Part shown: positions 9,312-19,430 of the stretch, in pieces
How positions within the stretch are numbered: position 1 is the stretch's first letter
Layout of the letters: every line of letters begins with the position of its first letter
NCBI GenBank assembly: GCA_036005845.1
Contig: DASYQD010000059.1
Span: 56,220 to 120,219, forward strand
From: DASYQD01 sp036005845
GTDB lineage: Bacteria > Acidobacteriota > Thermoanaerobaculia > Multivoradales > JAIOJS01
Direction: 5' to 3'
DNA: 64,000 nt
Notes under the pieces: generated by a model
What the model was told of the DNA's origin: nothing
The model's database searches: none
Seen by the model: the letters and a program-made list of their open reading frames with translations, nothing else
Made by a program: the position numbers and the translations under genes

Positions 9312-10556
9312 TCAGTTAGGCTTGGGCTGCGATTCGCCGATCCGCAGCAGGAACAGAATGAGCAGCTCCACTCTTTGCAGGAGTGCCGTCGCTTGAGCGT
9401 CGGTAAAGCTGCATTCGATCTCGTGATCGCCTCTGTTTAGGAGCTCAAACAATTCCAGCGCTGACGCGACATCGGCCTGCACAAACTGGGTGAAGGGCTC
9501 GTGGTTGATATGCCGCACGATGAAAAGCAGACGGGCCCGGCGCGTGGGCCGGCCGTTGTGGACCATCCCCGGCGGAGGCGGCGAGCCAAGCCACGCCATC
9601 ACTTCTCGATCCGGGGCCAAGTCGTGCAGCACGTGCGTCAAGACAGCACGCTGCGAGCTGACAAAGTGGCGAACGCGATCCGGGTTGTTGGAGACCAGAG
9701 TCTCGCGGGCAGCATAGAGAACCGTGACAAGCTGCGGTCCGCGGCGTCGGGCTGCGGGCTCGAGCGCTGAGTCGATAAACGCTTGCGCATCCAGCCGCCG
9801 CTCGGTTCTCTTGACGCGTTGTGCCTCTTCGCCCCTGTCTGGCTCGACGACCAGCTCGGCCAATACGTCAGCCGCGGTGAAGTTCTCCAGCGAGGGGAAG
9901 TCCGCCAGGCGGCCAGGCAAGTCGAGCGATGAGCGGCTGCGTAGATACCCCTCGAAACGCGCGTAGGCATTCTGCAGCCCCATCGAGGCTTGCTGCAGCT
10001 CGCTCAATCCCGTCACCGCAACACGGCGCTCGAGAGTCGTCCACTCAAACGTCGCCATGGCGTCCTGCTTCCAGGGCCGATACCATTCCTCCATTGCCCG
10101 TTGCTGTTCGGCTAGCATCTCGCGAATTCCGCTAAAACTGTCGAGGCTGTTGCGATAAACCGATTGGAGTAGAGCTGCCCTATCCGACAGCGCTCGCACT
10201 TCCGCTCCAAGCCCGCTCGCTTGCGCTGCCCTCAGCTGCTCGCTGAGACCGCTCGCCTGTATTGCTTGCAGCTGCTCAGTTAGGCCGCTCGCCTGCATCG
10301 CTTTCAGCTGTGCCGTCAGACCACTCACCTGCATGGCTTTGGCCTGCTGCGCCAGACTGCTCGCGTCCAGCTCGCGCAGTCGCTGCCTTATGTCGCTGTT
10401 GAGCGCCAGGCTCTGGTCCAGCGGGGTCGTAAGCGGCCGTGTTCCCTCGAAGGCCTCTCGGATCGCGTCGCGCTGGCGCAGCAAGTCGCGTAGAGGATCG
10501 GATTGACGGAACGCGTCGAGAATGTCGAAGTCGCCTGGAGGGTATTTGGTGGACAT
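9312..10556 (-). CDS. Accessory protein with four 12-residue helical repeats; possible pPIWI-associating-nuclease-like C-terminus
   Basis: A 414-residue protein unlike its neighbours in composition: one 60-base line counts 58% G+C against about 70% around it, which suggests acquisition by transfer. Residues of about 72-120 carry four near-identical 12-residue repeats of the form AMQASGLTEQLK, predicted to be helical or coiled-coil. The C-terminal 150 residues include RFLFIV-type hydrophobic strands and a GRPTRRARLLF motif followed by LFELLNRGDHE. From memory this resembles the predicted pPIWI-associating nuclease family of defence loci, but this is a weak assignment. A -10-like TACAAT lies five bases before the ATG, so the mRNA may be leaderless. 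It stands alone, with no recognisable partner gene. Confidence 0.7.
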   Translation of the reverse strand: MSTKYPPGDFDILDAFRQSDPLRDLLRQRDAIREAFEGTRPLTTPLDQSLALNSDIRQRLRELDASSLAQQAKAMQVSGLTAQLKAMQASGLTEQLQAIQASGLSEQLRAAQASGLGAEVRALSDRAALLQSVYRNSLDSFSGIREMLAEQQRAMEEWYRPWKQDAMATFEWTTLERRVAVTGLSELQQASMGLQNAYARFEGYLRSRSSLDLPGRLADFPSLENFTAADVLAELVVEPDRGEEAQRVKRTERRLDAQAFIDSALEPAARRRGPQLVTVLYAARETLVSNNPDRVRHFVSSQRAVLTHVLHDLAPDREVMAWLGSPPPPGMVHNGRPTRRARLLFIVRHINHEPFTQFVQADVASALELFELLNRGDHEIECSFTDAQATALLQRVELLILFLLRIGESQPKPN

Positions 10557-10561
10557 GCTCG

Positions 10562-10567
10562 ATTGTA
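10562..10567 (-). promoter_or_regulatory. -10 box TACAAT, leaderless arrangement
   Basis: On the minus strand TACAAT is followed by CGAGC and then the ATG at 10556. Transcription starting six or seven bases after this box would begin at the start codon. No convincing -35 was seen. Confidence 0.5.
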
Positions 10568-10618
10568 GCGTGTCGCCCGCATCCCATGATTCAGCCCAAG
10601 TACAGCGCCGTCGCGAGG

Positions 10619-10640
10619 CGAAACGTCGATTAGCGTTTCG
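10619..10640 (-). terminator. Hairpin downstream of the 10700-11146 gene
   Basis: CGAAACG and CGTTTCG form a perfect 7-bp stem around an 8-base loop, about 60 bases past the stop codon of the minus-strand gene. There is no U-rich tail, so intrinsic termination is uncertain. Confidence 0.3.
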
Positions 10641-10699
10641 TCAGCCGTGAACCTGCGGGTGTGCGCGCTGGCGCCCTCGCGAGCGCGCGCATCGAACCG

Positions 10700-11146
10700 C
10701 TACTCGTTCGCCTGGGCCACCAATTCCGTAGCGCTGGTCGGGCCGTTGGCGAAGGTGTCGGTGTGCCACGCCATGTAGGTGCGGAACTCGAGGCTGGCGC
10801 CGAAGCCGATCTTGCGGCCGTGGGCTTTGGCGGCTGCATCCTGCTTGGCCTGCTGCGCGTCGCTGAGGTCGGGGGCGACGATCATGTAGTCCCAGGCGTC
10901 GCCGTTGGTGTGGACGTAGATCTGCGGGCTGGGCACGCCGGCTTCCTTGTCGATGGCCTCGTTGGCGGCCATCCACTTGAGGAAGTCGAGGTGCTTGCCG
11001 GGCGCGACGCGGTAGAGCGAGACGATGACGTGCGGCGGCTCGTTGGCGGCCGCCTGGGCACCCTGCGAACGGGCGCCGGTGGGCAGGAAGACGACGAAGG
11101 CGGCGGCGAGCAGCAGCGCGGAGACGAGAATCCAGACACGCTTCAT
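10700..11146 (-). CDS. Small exported protein of unknown function
   Basis: The ATG at 11146 is preceded by GAGGAGGG and opens a clear signal peptide (hydrophobic residues about 4-22, then GARSQG). The mature part, about 120 residues, starts with PPHVIVSLYRVAPGKHLDFL, which looks like the first strand of a ferredoxin-like alpha-beta (dimeric alpha-beta barrel/ABM-type) fold, and ends with FRTYMAWHTDTFANGPT. The fold resemblance is an inference and no function can be assigned. A two-component system diverges from it. Confidence 0.75.
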   Translation of the reverse strand: MKRVWILVSALLLAAAFVVFLPTGARSQGAQAAANEPPHVIVSLYRVAPGKHLDFLKWMAANEAIDKEAGVPSPQIYVHTNGDAWDYMIVAPDLSDAQQAKQDAAAKAHGRKIGFGASLEFRTYMAWHTDTFANGPTSATELVAQANE

Positions 11147-11282
11147 GGGATGGCCCTCCTCACATTGTGCCGAGTGAGCGCGCAAGCTACTGCCGATGGC
11201 GTCGGGGGTCAACGTCGGTGCGACCGGCGGCCGGGCACGGCCCTTGCTCGACGGACCGCGTCCGCCTGAGATTCGCGCCACG

Positions 11283-12988
11283 ATGACGCTCCGCCTGCGG
11301 CTGTTCGCCCTGCTCGTCGCGCTCGCGTCGCTGCTCGCCGTCGGCGAGTGGATGCTGGTGCGCGCGCTGTCGGTGGACCTCGAGGAGGAGCTGGCCACCA
11401 CGGCCGCCGCGGTGAGCCAGGACGTGCTGCGGTTGTTTCATCTCGGCGATGACTTGACGCCGCCACCGCTCGGCGCGAGCACCGGCAAGCCCGGGCAGAT
11501 CGAACGGCGCATCTTCGTGGTCGAGGACCACAGCATCGTGAGACGCGATCGCGGCGCGGCGGCGGTGCGGGCGCCTGAAGGAACCGCGGCGAGGCTGCCC
11601 CGCGACAGCACCGCGATCGCCGCGCCGACTCCCCTGCTGACCGCGACGCAGGGACCGCCGGGTACGCACGAAGCCAGCGGCATCATCGAGCGGCAGACCG
11701 TGGGCGCCGATGGCAAGGTCACGACCGAGCGGCACCAAGTGCGCGCGCGATTCGAGCCTGGCTCCGCCGCGCACGTGGTGGTGTTTCAGGGACCCAAAGG
11801 TGCCGAGGCGCAACGCGTGCCGGTGCCCACCTCGGGTGTCGAGCACGCCATCGAGCGCTTCACGCGGCGGCTGCTGCTCGCCTCGCTCGGCCTCTTCGGC
11901 GGCGCGCTGTTGCTCGGCGTCGTCGTCACGCATCGCTTCACGCGGCCGTTGCACGATCTCGCGGTGGCCGCACGGCGCGTCGGCAGCGGCGATCTCGGCG
12001 TGCACGCGCCGGCGGCGCCCGGCGAGGTGGGCGAGGCGGTCGCCGCCTTCAACCAGATGTCCGAGCAGCTCGCCGCGCTCGACGCCGAAGCGCGGCGGCT
12101 GCGCGCCAGCGAGCAGCTCTCCGAGCTCGGCGAGGTCGGCCGCGGACTCGCGCACAGCTTGCGCAACCCACTCAACGCGTTGGGATTGGCGCTCGATCAG
12201 TTGGCCGAGCGCGCGATGGCCGGCGACGTCACGGCGGCGCACGAAGGCACGTTCCGCGCTAGCGGTAGCGCCGACCCCCACGCCGGAACCGCTGGCGATG
12301 TCACTGCCATCGCCGCGGCCGCGCGCCGTCAGATCCGCCGCATCGACGCGGCGCTGCGCGGGTTCCTGGCCCTGTCAGCCACCGACGCGGCCGCCGTCGA
12401 CGTGGATCTCGTGGCGGTGGCGCGCGACGTCGCGCTCGAAGCGCTGCAGACGCGCCCGGCGGGCGACGGAGCGCCGCGGGTCGAGGTGGTCGCTGGCGCC
12501 GAGCCGGTGCGTCTGCGGGGCGTCGAGGCCGAGCTGCGGGCGGCGCTGCAGGCGCTGGTCGTCAATGCCGTCGAAGCGAGCCCGGGCGGAGAACCGGTGG
12601 TGGTCACCGTCGTCGGTAGCGATCGGCGTCGTGGCGAGGAGCGAAGCGACGAAGCCACCTCGACGATCGAGATCGCCGCAGTCGCTCCGCGGCCTCGCGA
12701 TGACAGGCCGTCTTTGGCAGATGTCGGCGGTGTGGACGGCACCGGCAGCTCGGTCACGATCACCGTCGACGACAATGGCAGCGGCGTGCCGCCTGCCGTC
12801 CGCGAACGCCTCTTCACCCCGCACGTCACGACCAAAGCCGCCGGCGCCGGCATGGGTCTCTACCTGGCGCATCGCCTCGCCACCACGCGCTACGGCGGCG
12901 CGCTCGAGCTCGCCGATCGCGCCGGGGGCGGCACGCGCGCCACGCTGACGCTGGCCAACCGTCGCGCCGCGAACGGAGCACCGTCCGC

Positions 12989-12992
<4 letters not shown>
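11283..12992 (+). CDS. Sensor histidine kinase, partner of the NtrC-type regulator
   Basis: A 569-residue membrane kinase. TM1 lies at about 5-28, an extracytoplasmic sensor at about 30-190, TM2 at about 197-218 and a HAMP linker follows. The H-box is GLAHSLRNPLNALG with the phospho-acceptor His291. The ATPase domain has the N-box Asn428 (NAVEAS), G1 DDNGSGVP from Asp496, the F-box LFTPHVTTK and G2 GAGMGLYLA. This HxxRNPL class usually pairs with sigma-54 activators, and the next gene is one, overlapping by GTGA. Between the N- and G1-boxes is an insertion of about 26-40 residues containing RGEERSDEAT, encoded by a palindromic repeat element (12628-12704). The reading frame stays open. The start is the ATG at 11283, which leaves a normal TM1 at the N-terminus. 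Confidence 0.92.
12628..12704. repeat. Palindromic intragenic repeat (RSDEA-type) inside the histidine kinase gene
   Basis: The outer arms GTCGTGGCGAGG and CCTCGCGATGAC pair with two mismatches. The interior has GAGCGAAGCGACGAA on one side and ATCGAGATCGC on the other. The same unit forms the intergenic palindrome at 45279-45357, arranged the other way out. In frame it encodes RGEERSDEAT, a signature of dispersed repeats known in many bacteria whose translations contain EERSDEA or LAPRNDR. Its position in a surface loop between two beta strands of the ATPase domain explains why the gene survives. Confidence 0.75.
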
Positions 12993-14401
<1,409 letters not shown>

Positions 14402-14464
14402 CCTGGGGAGATTGCTCCCCATTTCGGGAGCCGGCCCGGCCGCCCCAGTCCACGCGCTCCGAGC

Positions 14465-14510
14465 TTGACTTCGCCTAATTGTTTATCTTAGATTCTCAGG
14501 AGAACATCTA
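14465..14510 (+). promoter_or_regulatory. Promoter with overlapping dyad upstream of padR
   Basis: TTGACT (14465-14470) and TTAGAT (14488-14493) are separated by exactly 17 bases. An inverted repeat, TAGATTCTC (14489-14497) with GAGAACATCTA (14500-14510), differs from perfect symmetry only by two extra bases and covers the -10 box and the expected transcription start. This is where a PadR autorepressor would bind. An AGGAG follows before the ATG at 14521. Confidence 0.65.
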
Positions 14511-14520
14511 GGAGCTACCG

Positions 14521-14862
14521 ATGACCGCCATCCCGCTGATGAAAGGCACTCTCGACCTGCTGCTGCTCAAGGCGTTGACCTGGACGCCGATGCACGGCGT
14601 CGAGCTCACCACCTGGCTCGAGCAGCGCTCCGGCGGCGAGCTATCGTTCGACGACTCCGGGATCTACCAGGCGCTCTACCGCATGGAGGAGCGCGGCCTC
14701 ATCTCCGCCGAGTGGGGCGTCAGCGACCACAACCGCCGCGCCCGCTACTACAAGATCACCGCCAAGGGCCGCACCCACCTCGAGGCCGAGACGCAGCAGC
14801 TCGTGCGCTACGGCGAGCTGGTGACCGGCATCCTCACCGCGCCGACCAAGGCACGCGCGTGA
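14521..14862 (+). CDS. PadR-family transcriptional regulator
   Basis: A 113-residue winged-helix protein of the short PadR subfamily. It shows the family start MKGTLDLLLLKAL, the recognition region DDSGIYQALYRMEERGLI, the wing RRARYYKITAKG and a C-terminal dimerisation helix. Its last codons overlap the permease gene by GTGA, so the two are translationally coupled. In acidobacteria this PadR-ADOP pairing is very common, and the regulator is expected to repress the pair by binding the dyad at 14489-14510. The ligand is unknown. Confidence 0.93.
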   Translation: MTAIPLMKGTLDLLLLKALTWTPMHGVELTTWLEQRSGGELSFDDSGIYQALYRMEERGLISAEWGVSDHNRRARYYKITAKGRTHLEAETQQLVRYGELVTGILTAPTKARA

Positions 14863-17600
14863 GCGACGGCCGCACGATCCGGCCCGGCGTGCGCCGGCTC
14901 TTCCACCTCGGCGTCCATCGCGACGACGTCGCCGCCGAGGAGACGCGGGACGAGATCGCGATCCACCTCGCCGAGCGCGCGGCGCAGCTCGAAGCGCGCG
15001 GCATGAGCGCGGAAGCCGCCCGCGCCGAAGCGCTGCGCCGTTTCGGGCCCGTCGAGCCTGCGCAACGCCTTCTCGTGCGCGCGGCGCAGAGCCGCGAACG
15101 CCGCCTCGGCTGGCGCGACCGCCTCGACGCGCTCCGCCAGGATCTCCGCTATGCCTGGCGCACCACCGCCGCCGAGCCCGGCTTCGCCGCCGTCGTGGTG
15201 GTGGTGATCGCGCTCGGCGTCGGCGCCAACGCCGCCACTTTCGGCATCCTCGACAAGCTGGTCCTGCGCGGCCCGGACCACGTCGAGATGCCGCAGCAGC
15301 TCGGCCGCGTCTACGCGACGATGGACGTGCCCGGCCGCGGTCCGTTCACCGGCAGCAGCTTCGGCTATGTCTGCTACGCGGCGCTGCGCCAGCGCACGAG
15401 CGCCTTCGCCGGCGTCGGCGCCCACACGCGGCCCGGCGAGGTGACGCTGGGCAGCGCCGACGAGGCGGAGCAGGTGCTGCAGGCCGACGCCACCTGGGAC
15501 CTCTTCCCTACTCTCGGCGTGCGTGCGGTGCGCGGCAGGTTCTTCGGCCCCGCCGAAGATCGCCCCGGAGCCGCGGCGCGCGTCGTGGTCATCGGCGACC
15601 GCTTGTGGCGCCAGCGCTTCGGAGCCGATCCCGGAGTGCTGGGCCAGTCCATCGTGCTCGACGGCATCTCGTACACGGTGATCGGCGTCGCGCCGGCCGG
15701 CTTCACCGGCGCCGAGCTGCGGCGCGTCGACGCCTGGCTGCCGATGTCGCTGCGCGGCCCGCGCGTCGCCGAGGACTGGCAGACGACGCTCTACGCGCAG
15801 TGGCTGCGCATCGTGGTGCGGCGGCGGCCGGGAGTCTCTCCGGCACGCGCCAGCGTCGAGGCCACGGCGGCGATCCGGCCGCTCTTCGCCGGCAGCGATG
15901 ACCAGCTCGCCACCAGCGACGTCACGGTGCGGCCGCTCGGCTTCGACGGCGCCGGCGAAGAGGCGATGGAGGCGCGGGTGGCACGTTGGCTCGACGCCGT
16001 CGCGCTCGTCGTCCTGCTCATCGCCTGCGCCAACGTCGCCAACATGCTGCTCGCGCGCGCCGTGCGGCGGCGACGCGAGGTGGCGGTGCGCGTGGCGCTC
16101 GGCGTCAGTGGCGCGCGGCTGGTGCGGCTGTTACTCGCGCAGAGCGTCGTGCTGGCAGTCCTCGGCGGCGCCGCGGCGCTGGCGGTGGTGCCTTTCGCGA
16201 GCCGGCTGTTGCGGGCGACGCTGCTGCCCGACGTCGAGTGGTCGAGCATGGCCGTCGACGCCCGCACGTTCGCCGTCGCGCTGGGGCTGACCCTCGCCAC
16301 GGGATTGGTCACCGGCTTGACGCCCGCCGTCCTGGCCCGCCGGCGCGACCTGCTCGAGGCCCTCCGCACCGGCGTGCGCGAAGGCGGCGGCCGCTCCTCG
16401 TCGCTGCGGACGCTGTTGACCATCGCGCAGGCCGCGTTCTCCGTCGTGCTGCTGGTGGCGGCGGGACTCTTCCTGCAGAGCCTGCGGCAGGCGCAGAGCG
16501 TCGACCTCGGCGTCGAGCCGGAGCGCATCCTGATGGTTCACGCCCGTTGGCCGCGCACGGCAGCCGGCTCCGCCGCTCCCGGCACTTCGACGCGCGATCG
16601 CAGCCAGGCGTTCTATACCCAAGCGCTCGCGCGCGCGCAGACGCTGCCCTGGGTGGAGAGCGCCGCCATCGCCGTCGGTACGCCGTTCAACACCGCCTTC
16701 ACCGTGGAGCTCGCCGTTCCCGGCTGGCCCGAGCTGCCGCGCCTGCCGGGCGGCGGACCGTACATCCAGGCGGTGACCCCGCGCTATTTCGAGACGGTCG
16801 GCCTGCGGCGCCTGCGCGGCCGCGACTTCGGTCCCGCCGACCGCGCCGGCAGCGCGCCGGTGGCGATCGTCAACGAGACCATGGCGGCGACGCTCTGGCC
16901 GCGGCGCGACCCGCTCGGCGCCTGCCTGACGATCGGCGACCCGGCGACGAAGCCTCCGTGCGCCACCGTCGTCGGCGTCGTCGAGGATGCGCATCGCGAC
17001 TCGTTGGAGGAGCCGCGGGCGATGCAGTACTACGTGCCGCTCGGTCACGAGCAGGGCTTCGGCGGATCGGTGCTGCTGGTGCGGCCGCGCGGTGTCGCAC
17101 AAGCGATGATCGAGCCGATGCAGCGCGTCATGCGGTCCGTCGATCCCGGCGCGCTGTGGGTCGACGTCGCCACGCTGCAGGAGAGCCTCGACCCCGAGAT
17201 CCGTCCATGGCGGCTCGGCGCCACGCTCGTCGGCGTCTGCGGCGGTCTCGCGCTGCTGATCGCGGCGGTCGGTCTCTACAGCCTCGTCGCCCATGCGGTG
17301 GCGAGCCGGGCCCACGAGCTGAGCGTGCGGGTGGCGCTGGGAGCGAAACGGCGCGACGTGTTTTGGCTGGTGCTGCGGCGCGGGCTCGGTCTCGCCGCCG
17401 TCGGCCTCGCCGGCGGCGTCGTGCTGGCGCTCGTGGTGGGACCGCGGATCGGCGACCTGCTCTTCCACACCTCGCCGCGCGACCCTCGGGTCTTCGCGTG
17501 CGTCGTCGGCGCCCTGCTGGCGACGGCGGCGCTCGCTTCGCTGCTGCCCGCCCGGCGGGCGATGACGGTAGACCCGGCGGCCGTCCTGCGCGACGAATAA
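14859..17600 (+). CDS. ADOP/MacB-like ABC transporter permease
   Basis: A 913-residue permease starting with GTG. Residues 1-90 form the soluble N-terminal module of ADOP proteins (EETRDEIAIHLAERA, ARAEALRRFGP). Two FtsX/MacB halves follow, each with one helix, a large periplasmic domain and three helices. The first half begins near residue 105 (AVVVVVIALGVGANAATFGI) and the second after about residue 480. No ATPase gene is adjacent, fitting the orphan-permease description. By family it probably handles peptides, lipids or drugs mechanically from the periplasm, but the substrate is unknown. Confidence 0.92.
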   Translation: MSDGRTIRPGVRRLFHLGVHRDDVAAEETRDEIAIHLAERAAQLEARGMSAEAARAEALRRFGPVEPAQRLLVRAAQSRERRLGWRDRLDALRQDLRYAWRTTAAEPGFAAVVVVVIALGVGANAATFGILDKLVLRGPDHVEMPQQLGRVYATMDVPGRGPFTGSSFGYVCYAALRQRTSAFAGVGAHTRPGEVTLGSADEAEQVLQADATWDLFPTLGVRAVRGRFFGPAEDRPGAAARVVVIGDRLWRQRFGADPGVLGQSIVLDGISYTVIGVAPAGFTGAELRRVDAWLPMSLRGPRVAEDWQTTLYAQWLRIVVRRRPGVSPARASVEATAAIRPLFAGSDDQLATSDVTVRPLGFDGAGEEAMEARVARWLDAVALVVLLIACANVANMLLARAVRRRREVAVRVALGVSGARLVRLLLAQSVVLAVLGGAAALAVVPFASRLLRATLLPDVEWSSMAVDARTFAVALGLTLATGLVTGLTPAVLARRRDLLEALRTGVREGGGRSSSLRTLLTIAQAAFSVVLLVAAGLFLQSLRQAQSVDLGVEPERILMVHARWPRTAAGSAAPGTSTRDRSQAFYTQALARAQTLPWVESAAIAVGTPFNTAFTVELAVPGWPELPRLPGGGPYIQAVTPRYFETVGLRRLRGRDFGPADRAGSAPVAIVNETMAATLWPRRDPLGACLTIGDPATKPPCATVVGVVEDAHRDSLEEPRAMQYYVPLGHEQGFGGSVLLVRPRGVAQAMIEPMQRVMRSVDPGALWVDVATLQESLDPEIRPWRLGATLVGVCGGLALLIAAVGLYSLVAHAVASRAHELSVRVALGAKRRDVFWLVLRRGLGLAAVGLAGGVVLALVVGPRIGDLLFHTSPRDPRVFACVVGALLATAALASLLPARRAMTVDPAAVLRDE

Positions 17601-17603
17601 CGG

Positions 17604-17664
17604 CGCGCAGCGCAAGCGCCGCGCTGAATTGAACACGGGCGCGCGCGGCGCAAGCGCCGCGCGC
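17604..17664. repeat. Pair of GC-rich palindromes (REP-like)
   Basis: Two hairpins lie between the permease and the M24 peptidase. The second, GCGCGCGGCG-CAAG-CGCCGCGCGC (17641-17664), is a perfect 10-bp stem with a tetraloop. The first, around 17604-17624, shares the core GCGCAAGCGCCGCGC. The 8-mer CGCCGCGC and its complement recur at 35247-35300. They may act as REP-like elements or stabilise 3' ends. There is no T-tract. Confidence 0.6.
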
Positions 17665-17667
17665 GAG

Positions 17668-17673
17668 TAGACT
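17668..17673 (+). promoter_or_regulatory. -10 box TAGACT, leaderless arrangement
   Basis: TAGACT ends six bases before the ATG at 17680 and there is no Shine-Dalgarno, so transcription would start at or next to the start codon. Confidence 0.4.
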
Positions 17674-17679
17674 CCGTTC

Positions 17680-18960
17680 ATGAGCCTCTCCAGACGCCGT
17701 CTCCTTCAACTCGGCGGAGCCTCGGCCGCCGCGACGCTCGCCTCCTCGCGCCAGTCGGCAGCCGCGGAGGGCGCCGCTGCGTCCGAGCCGCCGCAGCCCA
17801 TCCGCGAGCTCACCGACATGACGAAGGACGTGGCGCCGATCGCGCTCGACGAGCACAAGGCGCGGCTCGGGCGCGCGCAGGCGTTGCTCGCCAAGCACGG
17901 CCTCGACGCGCTGGTGGTGGGGCCGAGCACCAGCCTCACCTACTTCACCGGCGCGCGCTGGGGGCTCTCGGAGCGCTTCTTCGGCTTCGTGCTCACCAAA
18001 ACGGGCGACCCGACGTGGGTGACGCCGGCCTTCGAGCAACGTCGCGCCGAAGAGCAGATCAAGATCGGCGGCGACGTCCGGGCGTGGCAGGAGCACGAGT
18101 CGCCTTTTCTAACGATTGGCGCGATCCTGCGCGACCGTGCAGCCGCGTCGGGCCGCATCGCGCTCGACGAGGCGCTGCCTTTCATGTTCGTCGACGGCAT
18201 CGCCAAGGCCGCGCCGGCGGCGACGGCGACGAGCGGCACGCCGGTCACCGCCGGCTGCCGGATGATCAAGGACGCGCACGAGATCGCCATCATGCGGCGC
18301 GCCAACGAGATCACGGTGCGCGCGCACCGCGCCGTCTTCGCCTCGCTCAGCGAAGGCACGCCGCACGACACGGCCGTCGACTGGAACACCGAGGCGCACC
18401 GCCGGCTGGGCGTCGACGGCGGCGCGCTCGTTCTCTTCGGGCCCGACGCCGCCTTCCCGCACGGCACCACCAAGCCGAAAGCCCTCGCCAAGGGCGACGT
18501 CGTGCTCATCGACGGCGGCTGCCACCTGCACGGCTACGCCAGCGACATCACGCGCACGGCGATCTTCGGCGCGCCGCCGACCGACCGCCAGCGCAAGGTG
18601 TGGGACGTCGTGCGGCAGGCGCAGGACGCGGCGTTCCGCACCGTGCGGCCCGGCGTCGAGTGCCAGGCGGTCGACGCCGCGGCGCGCAAAGTGATCGTCG
18701 ACGCCGGCTTCGGTCCCGACTACAAGTTCTTCACCCACCGCCTCGGCCACGGCATCGGCATGGACGGCCACGAGCACACCTACTTCGTGCGCGGCAACAC
18801 CACCAAGCTCGAGCCCGGCATGTGCTTCAGCGACGAGCCGGGGATCTACATCCCAGGGGAGATGGGGATTCGCCACGAGGACATCATCTTCGTCACCGCC
18901 GACGGCGCGGAGAACATGACGAAATGGACCGGCACGCCCGAGGACCCGGCGGTGGTGTGA
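17680..18960 (+). CDS. Tat-exported M24 metallopeptidase (Xaa-Pro aminopeptidase-like)
   Basis: A 426-residue protein with a twin-arginine signal (SRRRLLQLGG at residues 4-13, then an Ala-rich stretch to about 30). The N-terminal creatinase domain spans about 60-190. The pita-bread catalytic domain follows with its metal ligands: two Asp in VVLIDGGCHLHGYASDITRT, His in HRLGHGIGMDGHEH, and two Glu in DEPGIYIPGEMGIRHED. All five ligands are present, so it should cleave residues from proline-containing peptides outside the cytoplasm. The next gene overlaps by GTGA. Confidence 0.92.
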   Translation: MSLSRRRLLQLGGASAAATLASSRQSAAAEGAAASEPPQPIRELTDMTKDVAPIALDEHKARLGRAQALLAKHGLDALVVGPSTSLTYFTGARWGLSERFFGFVLTKTGDPTWVTPAFEQRRAEEQIKIGGDVRAWQEHESPFLTIGAILRDRAAASGRIALDEALPFMFVDGIAKAAPAATATSGTPVTAGCRMIKDAHEIAIMRRANEITVRAHRAVFASLSEGTPHDTAVDWNTEAHRRLGVDGGALVLFGPDAAFPHGTTKPKALAKGDVVLIDGGCHLHGYASDITRTAIFGAPPTDRQRKVWDVVRQAQDAAFRTVRPGVECQAVDAAARKVIVDAGFGPDYKFFTHRLGHGIGMDGHEHTYFVRGNTTKLEPGMCFSDEPGIYIPGEMGIRHEDIIFVTADGAENMTKWTGTPEDPAVV

Positions 18961-19430
18961 AGCGCCCGAAGGCGCCGTCGACATCCCTCTGGCCACGGAT
19001 CTACGCCGTCGTCGCGCGCGTGCCGCACGGCCGCGTCGTCACCTACGGGCAGGTGGCGGCGCTCGCCGGGCTGCCGCGGCAAGCGCGGCTCGTCGGCTAC
19101 GCCATGCACGGTCTGCCCGACGGCTCGCCGCTGCCGTGGCACCGCGTCATCAACGCGCAGGGCAAGGTGAGCGTGCGCTCCTTCGCCGGCCCGTCGGAAG
19201 GACTGCAGCGCCACCTGCTCGAAGAGGAAGGCGTCACGTTCGACGACAAGGAGCGCGTGAGCTTGAAGAGGTACCGCTGGAAGCCGCGTGCATCGCTCGC
19301 GAAGCAAGCCAGTCCCGCCGCCGCGCCAGGTCTCGCGCGAAAGGCGCGACCCAAACCCAAGGCGAAGGGCGCGGCGAAGAAGCTGCGAGCGAAGTCCAGC
19401 GCCAATCGCCCGGCGCGCGGCAGGCGATGA
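18957..19430 (+). CDS. Alkyltransferase-like protein (ATL) with lysine/alanine-rich tail
   Basis: A 157-residue protein starting with GTG. Residues 12-100 match the DNA-binding domain of O6-alkylguanine-DNA alkyltransferase (IYAVVARVPHGRVVTYGQVA, a helix-turn-helix). The active-site PCHRV is replaced by PWHRV (Trp61), the mark of alkyltransferase-like proteins, which bind alkylated guanine without repairing it and hand it to nucleotide excision repair. Residues of about 109-157 form a Lys/Ala/Arg/Pro-rich, histone-H1-like tail that usual ATLs of about 100 residues lack; it could add sequence-independent DNA affinity. The gene overlaps both neighbours by four bases. Confidence 0.9.
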   Translation: MKRPKAPSTSLWPRIYAVVARVPHGRVVTYGQVAALAGLPRQARLVGYAMHGLPDGSPLPWHRVINAQGKVSVRSFAGPSEGLQRHLLEEEGVTFDDKERVSLKRYRWKPRASLAKQASPAAAPGLARKARPKPKAKGAAKKLRAKSSANRPARGRR

